Shown here: one piece after another, positions 6,284 through 10,482 of the stretch
How positions within the stretch are numbered: position 1 is the first letter of the stretch
Layout: the number at the start of each line of letters is the position of its first letter
Origin: Rubritepida sp.
Lineage (GTDB): Bacteria; Pseudomonadota; Alphaproteobacteria; Acetobacterales; Acetobacteraceae
Length of the DNA: 10,482 bases
Assembly: GCA_014376425.1 (NCBI GenBank)
Contig: JACMRO010000251.1
Location: 1-10,482, forward strand
Direction of reading: 5' to 3'
Translations under genes and position numbers: made by a program
The notes under the pieces: model-generated
Told to the model about the DNA's origin: nothing
What the model saw: only the letters and a program-made list of their open reading frames with translations
The model's database searches: none

Positions 6284-7075
6284 CTAGCGCGGTCGGGCCG
6301 CGGCGCGCAGCTGGGCGATGATGGCGCGCGCCAGGCAGTCCTGCAGCTGCGCCAGCGTGGCGTATCGGTCCGGCCGCGGTGCGCGCTCCATGTCCGGGCC
6401 GTCGCTTTCCGCCCAGTGGCGCATCCAGTCGTAGCGGCGCAACAGCGAGACCCCTTCGGCCGCCGCCGTGATCCGCATGGCGTCACGATAGCGGTCGATA
6501 TCGGCATTGGCGCGCAGGAAGCGGCTGAATTGCTGGTCCATCAACGCGACATCGGCGCCGGCAGCGCGGATACGTGTGATGCCGTCATTCAGCGTGTGGG
6601 TCAGCTCATCCACCTCGAGCGAGCGCACCGCCTCCACCGTGCCGGTCTGCCAGATCACCAGATGCGGCCGCAGCGCCGGCAGTTCGCGCAGGATCAGCGC
6701 CAGGCTTTCGGGTGCTGTGGCGCCGCGCTGGCCGCGCGCCTCCACCACCACGCGCAGGGCGGGAAAGCGCTCGTTCAGGAGCGCGGCGATGCGGGCGTGA
6801 TAGGGTTGCGTGCTGCCGCCGGCCTCGGCGGTGGCGCTGCCGCCGACGAGGATGCGCAGCTCGCCCTGGCGGATTGCGGCCACGCTGCGCGGCAGGGCGC
6901 TGCTGTCCAATAGGTCGGCCGGGACATCGCAGGTTGCGGCCGTCGCCGTTCTGGCGCCCAGCAAAAACGTCCCGGCGCGGAGCCAGGCCGGGCCGGCGGG
7001 GAGCGAAACCGAGCCGGCGCCCAGTAAAGCCGGGCCGGCGGCAAGCAGCACGAGAGCGAGGAGGAAGCGCCGCAT
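6284..7075 (-). CDS. Exported SGNH/GDSL-like protein, partner of the acyltransferase
   Basis: The 263-residue product starts with an export signal or anchor (MRRFLLALVLLAAGPALLGA), followed by a repetitive Gly/Ala/Pro/Leu stretch to about 47, then an SGNH-type domain. Block I reads RILVGGSATAEAG (74-86) with Ser80 as candidate nucleophile, but the GDS aspartate is Gly. Block II may be EARGQRG (112-118). Block III reads IWQTGTVEA (141-149), where the usual GTND asparagine is missing. A block V Asp-His pair may be in YDWMRHW (215-221). It is therefore SGNH-like with non-standard catalytic blocks, probably periplasmic, and could be an esterase, an acyl transferase or a binding protein. It starts 2 nt after the opgC-like stop and ends 1 nt before chvG. 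Membrane acyltransferases paired or fused with SGNH domains (OatA, for example) transfer acyl groups to extracytoplasmic sugars; that role here is inferred. Confidence 0.75.
   Translation of the reverse strand: MRRFLLALVLLAAGPALLGAGSVSLPAGPAWLRAGTFLLGARTATAATCDVPADLLDSSALPRSVAAIRQGELRILVGGSATAEAGGSTQPYHARIAALLNERFPALRVVVEARGQRGATAPESLALILRELPALRPHLVIWQTGTVEAVRSLEVDELTHTLNDGITRIRAAGADVALMDQQFSRFLRANADIDRYRDAMRITAAAEGVSLLRRYDWMRHWAESDGPDMERAPRPDRYATLAQLQDCLARAIIAQLRAAARPR
6953..7041. repeat. Degenerate GC-rich repeats in the leader/linker of the SGNH-like gene
   Basis: GCCGGGCCGGCGG occurs at 6987-6999 and again at 7029-7041, 42 bp (14 codons) apart. GGCGCCCAG occurs at 6953-6961 and 7016-7024, 63 bp (21 codons) apart. 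Both spacings are multiples of three. They encode the repetitive leader and linker of the SGNH-like protein, with PAGPA- and GPAL-like units. This looks like in-frame expansion by slippage that has lengthened the region between the signal segment and the SGNH domain. Confidence 0.5.
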
Positions 7076-7077
7076 GG

Positions 7078-8238
7078 TCAAGCCGTATCCGCCGCCGTGC
7101 GTGGCGGCAAGGGATTTGGCACAACCTTCACCGCGCGCAGCTTCTGGCCGTACCAGGCGGCGACCCAGGCCACGCCCACCAGGCACAGAAAGCCAAGCCC
7201 GTTGACGCTGAGCTGCATGGTCCAGCCATCCGCGCGCTCCAGCGCCAGCCGGCCGAGAAAGCTCAGGAAAATGGAGGCGCAGAACACCGGCAGGCCCTGC
7301 TGCCCCATCAGCACGAAAGGCCGGGCCACGGCGCCGTTCAGCCAGGCCGCGCCGCGGGGCACGAGATGCGCCAGCAGATAGGTCGCCGCCAGTACCGATA
7401 GCAGCCGCAGCGGGTGAAGGCTGGTCTTGTCCACGCCGTCCAGCATCGCGGCCCACGGGCCGGGCAGGGTGGCGAGCCATTCGGGCGCGTGCCAGACCGC
7501 CAGCATTGCCGCCCCGCAGGGGACCAGCAAGGCCAGGCAGCCCGCCAGTACCCAGGGGCTCCAGGGCAGCCGGAAGGCAGAGCGGCCTGGCGGCGCGAAG
7601 CCGATGGCGACGCCGCAGGCGAACAGCAGCTGCCAGGCCAGCGGGTTGAAGAACCAGCCACCACCGGTCCAGGAGGGCAGGTTGATGCCCCAGAGGCGCA
7701 CCGCGGCGTACAGCAGCAGCGAACAGGCCAGTAGCAGCCCCGGCCGGTGGAGCAGCGGGAGCGCCACCGCGAACATGGCCAGCAGCACGATGTAGAGCGG
7801 CAGGATGTTGAGGAACGCCGGCTGGAACACCAGCAGCAGCGCCTGCACCAGCGCTTCGTATGGGGCGTTGCCGAAGGCATCCATCTGCAGCTCATCGAGA
7901 TAAGCGGCGCGGTCGAGCGCCTGGGCCGAGAAACCCACCTGCGCGGTGAACACCACGAAAAGGAAGATGTGCGCCACATACAACGTGCCAACACGGCCCA
8001 TGACCCGCGCGGCGGCGAAGAACCATCCCTCGCGCAGCATCAGCAGCCCGTAGGCGATGCCGCCGGCGTAACCGGCAAGGAAGACGAAGACCTCGGTCGC
8101 ATCCGCCATCATGAAGTTGCGGATGGTGAACAGGCCAAGCCAGTTGCCGGGGACATGATTGATGAAGATGAACCACAGGGCGATACCGCGGAACAGGTCG
8201 GCCCGCAGGTCACGCGCGCTGCGGATCAGATGCTGCAT
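7078..8238 (-). CDS. opgC: OpgC-family membrane acyltransferase (glucan succinyltransferase-like)
   Basis: The 386-residue polytopic membrane protein has about ten hydrophobic segments. Its N-terminus carries the OpgC signature: RDLRADLFRG (9-18), IFINHVPGN (24-32), LFTIRNF (36-42) and DATEVFVFLAGY (46-57), with the conserved RD, the His of FINH and the DA.E.FVF.xGY block. OpgC-type enzymes transfer succinyl groups to osmoregulated periplasmic glucans; the actual acyl group and acceptor here are unknown, and no glucan synthase (opgG/opgH) lies in the window, so the symbol denotes the family. The start is ATG 8238, immediately before the signature; upstream codons in the same frame read as low-complexity sequence antisense to the TPR gene. 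It is first in the opgC-SGNH-chvG operon. A TATGCT hexamer ends about 6 nt before the ATG, hinting at a very short leader, but no -35 box is convincing. Confidence 0.85.
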   Translation of the reverse strand: MQHLIRSARDLRADLFRGIALWFIFINHVPGNWLGLFTIRNFMMADATEVFVFLAGYAGGIAYGLLMLREGWFFAAARVMGRVGTLYVAHIFLFVVFTAQVGFSAQALDRAAYLDELQMDAFGNAPYEALVQALLLVFQPAFLNILPLYIVLLAMFAVALPLLHRPGLLLACSLLLYAAVRLWGINLPSWTGGGWFFNPLAWQLLFACGVAIGFAPPGRSAFRLPWSPWVLAGCLALLVPCGAAMLAVWHAPEWLATLPGPWAAMLDGVDKTSLHPLRLLSVLAATYLLAHLVPRGAAWLNGAVARPFVLMGQQGLPVFCASIFLSFLGRLALERADGWTMQLSVNGLGFLCLVGVAWVAAWYGQKLRAVKVVPNPLPPRTAADTA

Positions 8239-8289
8239 AAGCCCAGCATACGCCCTTGCGCGGCACGCGGCGATGCCGCATCCGGGGCC

Positions 8290-9495
8290 ATGGACAAGGC
8301 GGATGAACTCGTGGCGCGCGGCGCCAACCGGCACCGGGCAGGCCGCATGGCGGAGGCCGAAAGCCATTACCGCCGCGCCCTGCGGCTGGAGCCCAACCAT
8401 CCCGACGCCCTCAACCTGCTGGCGGTGGCGCTACGCGCGCGCGGTGCGCTGACCGACGCACTGCAGCTATCCGCCCGCGCCGTGGCCATGGCACCCGAGC
8501 AGCCATTGATGCTGGCCAATCACGGCGCCGCGCTGGCCGAGGCGGGACGGTTGGATGAAGCGGTGGCGGCCATGCGCGCCGCCCTGGCACGAGCACCCGC
8601 CGATGCGGTGACCTGGCGCAACCTGGGCCAGGCGCTGGCGGCGGGGGGCGACGCCGCGGCCGCGCTGGAACCGCTGCTGACCGCGGCCAAACTGATGCCG
8701 GAAGACCCCGACGCATGGCTGGCCCTGGCCCAGGCACATGCCCAGGCGGGCGACCCCGTGGGGGCGAGGGGCGCCGCGCGCGCCGCGCTTGCCAGCGCCG
8801 GCCGCCACCGCGCGGCCGCCGAGCAGGCGCAGTTCATGCTGGCCGCGCTGGGCGAAGGGGAAGCGCCGCCGCGCGCCCCAGCCAGCTATGTCCGCCACCT
8901 GTTCGACCAGTTCGCGCCGCGCTTCGACGCCGAGCTTGAGGGGCGGCTGGACTACCGCACGCCCGCCCTGCTGGCTGATGCGCTGGGCGCCATCCTGCCA
9001 CCGCAGGGCGTGCTGTCGGTGCTCGACCTGGGCTGCGGCACCGGGCTCTCGGGCGTGGCGCTGGCGCCTTTCGCACGCCGCCTTGAAGGGGTGGACCTGT
9101 CGCCGCGGATGCTGGATGTCGCGCGGGCGCGCGGCATCTACGCAGCCCTTCACCAGGCTGATCTGCTGCATTTCCTACCGACGCGGCGGGCCAACTTCGA
9201 CATCATCGCCGCAGCCGACGTGCTGAACTACCTGGGCGATCTGGCACCGGCGTTGGCCGCGATGCGGGGCGCGTTGCGGCCGCGCGGCTTGGTCGCCTTC
9301 AGCCTGGAGGCCGGCGAGGTCGCGCCCTACGAGCTCGCCGCAGGAATGCGCTATCGCCACGAGACGGGGCATGTGCGGGCGCTGGCCGATGCGGCTGGCT
9401 TTACGGTTCTGGCGGAGCCCCGGGTGGTGCTGCGCCAGGAGCATGGCGCGCCGGTCGAAGGTGTTCTGATGGTGCTGCGCCCGACCGGGGGCTGA
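8290..9495 (+). CDS. TPR-repeat / class I SAM-dependent methyltransferase fusion
   Basis: The 401-residue cytosolic product has about five TPR units between residues 4 and 173 (each with the small-residue and Ala/Pro pattern, e.g. HYRRALRLEPNHPDAL), a short linker, then YVRHLFDQFAPRFDAEL (200-216), which precedes the methyltransferase core in the predicted TPR-methyltransferase family (COG4976 type). Motif I is VLDLGCGTGLSG (244-255), the acidic residue after strand beta2 is Asp269 in GVDLSP, then QADLLHFL (289-296) and AADVLNYLGDL (308-318). The methyl acceptor is unknown; the TPR array suggests a protein partner or substrate. The start is ATG 8290 with GGGG only 2 nt before it, so initiation may be weak. 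It is divergent from the opgC-like gene across 51 bp, so the two could share control. The last codons and spacer to the kinase contain no convincing terminator. Confidence 0.88.
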   Translation: MDKADELVARGANRHRAGRMAEAESHYRRALRLEPNHPDALNLLAVALRARGALTDALQLSARAVAMAPEQPLMLANHGAALAEAGRLDEAVAAMRAALARAPADAVTWRNLGQALAAGGDAAAALEPLLTAAKLMPEDPDAWLALAQAHAQAGDPVGARGAARAALASAGRHRAAAEQAQFMLAALGEGEAPPRAPASYVRHLFDQFAPRFDAELEGRLDYRTPALLADALGAILPPQGVLSVLDLGCGTGLSGVALAPFARRLEGVDLSPRMLDVARARGIYAALHQADLLHFLPTRRANFDIIAAADVLNYLGDLAPALAAMRGALRPRGLVAFSLEAGEVAPYELAAGMRYRHETGHVRALADAAGFTVLAEPRVVLRQEHGAPVEGVLMVLRPTGG

Positions 9496-9580
9496 AGCCC
9501 AGGCAGCGCAAAACGGGCCGAAATTTTTGGAGCAGGACGGGCGACCGCAACCCATCCCCCTGAAATGTCTTCCTCCAAGC

Positions 9581-10482
9581 ATGACAGGACAGCATCTCGA
9601 GGCCGAGAATCGCTTCCGTATCATGGCCGACGCTGCGCCGGTGATGATGTGGGTGGCCGATTCCAGCGCAGATTGCGTCTGGTTCAATGCAAGCTGGCTG
9701 CGTTTCACCGGCCTCAGCCTGCAAAGCGAGGAGGGCCTCGGCTGGAGGCAGTGCGTCCATGCCGACGATCTGGAGCGCTGCAAGTCCGCCTTCCACACCG
9801 CCTTCGATGCCCGGCTTCCCTTCCACATGGAATACCGGCTGCTGCGGTATGATGGCACCTGGCGCCAGGTGCTGGACCATGGCGTGCCCATGATCGACGC
9901 GGATAGCAGGCTTACCGGCTATGTCGGTTCGTGCATCGACGTGCACGAGAACCGCGAGCGGGAAACCCTGGTCAGCGATCTATTGCGCGATCGCGACGTG
10001 CTGTTACGCGAAGTCCATCATCGGGTGAAGAATAACTTCCAGCTGGTAATGAGCATGATCGGACTGCGCTACGACCACCTTGATGCGCAAAGCGTGGAGG
10101 GCGTCGTGCTGCGGGAATTGCAGGCGCGCATCGGCATCATGGCCGCGATCCAGGAGGAACTCGTATCGCAACCGCACACCGACCGGATCGACTTCGCCAG
10201 TCAGCTGCGGCGCCTGATGGAAGCGATGCACGACGGCACCCAGGTCGAAGTCATTGCTGAGATCGAAGCGTTGGAAATGCCGGTCGACCGGGCGCTGTCG
10301 CTGGGGCTGATCGCGACCGAATTACTCTCAAACGTATACAAGCATGCCTTCCGTGGACGGGGAACGGATGGTCGTCTGTGGGTCAGCCTGCGCAGCATCG
10401 GCGGCATGGTCGTGCTGACATTGCGGGACGACGGACCCGGCATCCCGCCGCCCGAGGCGCGCCCCCACTCGGTCGGGTTGCA
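9581..10482 (+). CDS. PAS domain sensor histidine kinase, HisKA_2 family (partial, runs off right edge)
   Basis: At least 300 residues are visible and no stop is reached. There is no membrane segment, so it should be cytosolic. A PAS domain of the PAS_3 kind spans about 9-122 (ENRFRIMADAAPVMMWVAD, WFNASWLRFTGL, VHADDLERC, YRLLRYDGTWRQVLDHG, GYVGSCIDV). It lacks the NCRFLQ cysteine motif of LOV photosensors, so blue-light sensing is not supported. A HisKA_2 dimerisation box follows, RDVLLREVHHRVKNNFQLV (138-156), with His147 the likely phospho-acceptor by comparison with HWE kinases, then the N-box ATELLSNVYKHAF (245-257), G1 DDGPGIP (283-289) and the start of G2 (SVGLQ) at the edge. ATG 9581 is chosen as the first in frame before the PAS domain; no good ribosome binding site is seen. 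Several AT-richer codons (TTA, GTA, TCA, AAT) set it apart from its neighbours. Confidence 0.88.
   Translation, partial: MTGQHLEAENRFRIMADAAPVMMWVADSSADCVWFNASWLRFTGLSLQSEEGLGWRQCVHADDLERCKSAFHTAFDARLPFHMEYRLLRYDGTWRQVLDHGVPMIDADSRLTGYVGSCIDVHENRERETLVSDLLRDRDVLLREVHHRVKNNFQLVMSMIGLRYDHLDAQSVEGVVLRELQARIGIMAAIQEELVSQPHTDRIDFASQLRRLMEAMHDGTQVEVIAEIEALEMPVDRALSLGLIATELLSNVYKHAFRGRGTDGRLWVSLRSIGGMVVLTLRDDGPGIPPPEARPHSVGL

Noticed and set aside
4543..6321. Very long plus-strand open frame opposite chvG
   Set aside because: Compositional shadow typical of high-GC DNA; the minus strand carries every histidine-kinase motif in order.
9497..9528. Possible terminator after the TPR-methyltransferase gene: GCCC/GGGC arms followed by a T-run at 9524-9528
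   Set aside because: The stem is only 4 bp with a 14-nt loop; too weak to call.
9496..9580. Searched for a general-stress sigma (GGAAC-N16/17-CGTT) or sigma-70 promoter before the PAS kinase
   Set aside because: No match to either was found by eye.
9605..9946. PAS domain considered as a LOV blue-light sensor
   Set aside because: The flavin-binding NCRFLQ-type cysteine motif is absent.
1..10482. CRISPR arrays, tRNA or rRNA genes, insertion sequences, prophage or toxin-antitoxin genes
   Set aside because: No regularly spaced repeats, tRNA-like cloverleaf, transposase motifs or paired small toxin/antitoxin genes were seen on either strand.

Overview
The window is very GC-rich (well over 65% G+C by eye) and tightly packed. 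Its gene content fits an alphaproteobacterium, most likely of the Rhodospirillales/Acetobacteraceae type: a ChvG-type sensor kinase, a DUF1674/SDHAF4-type small protein beside htpX, an OpgC-type acyltransferase and a HisKA_2 PAS kinase. The taxon is an inference from family recognition; no rRNA or tRNA gene was found.

Left part (1-2519). At the left edge, on the minus strand, is the beginning of a RadA reading frame that matches the RadA zinc finger well. It has no usable start codon and has lost its first zinc-finger cysteine, so it looks broken. A hairpin-rich, gene-free stretch of about 240 bp separates it from htpX (minus strand, membrane M48 protease). Only 36 bp away, divergently, a 65-codon DUF1674/SDHAF4 gene starts. 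Its 3' end overlaps the start of a D-2-hydroxyacid dehydrogenase gene by 11 nt.

Middle (2516-4608). A small unrecognised gene converges on the dehydrogenase gene with overlapping stop codons. It lies downstream of, and in the same direction as, an FMO-like FAD/NAD(P) oxidoreductase. The 195-bp gap to the next operon carries strong hairpins, including a long composite one at the 3' end of chvG.

Right-centre (4609-8238, minus strand) is the most interesting block. It is a compact three-gene operon: an OpgC-family membrane acyltransferase, an exported SGNH-like protein with altered catalytic blocks, and a ChvG-like histidine kinase, separated by only 2 and 1 nt. The first two genes look like a split two-protein version of an O-acyl transfer module for a cell-envelope glucan. 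The third is the sensor of the ChvG/ChvI envelope-stress pathway, here without its response regulator or its usual neighbours. This suggests, as inference, that the sensor is co-expressed with machinery that modifies the envelope it monitors.

Right part (8290-10482, plus strand). A TPR-plus-methyltransferase fusion is divergent from the operon, followed by a PAS-HisKA_2 histidine kinase truncated by the window edge. The kinase has noticeably lower G+C in places than its neighbours.
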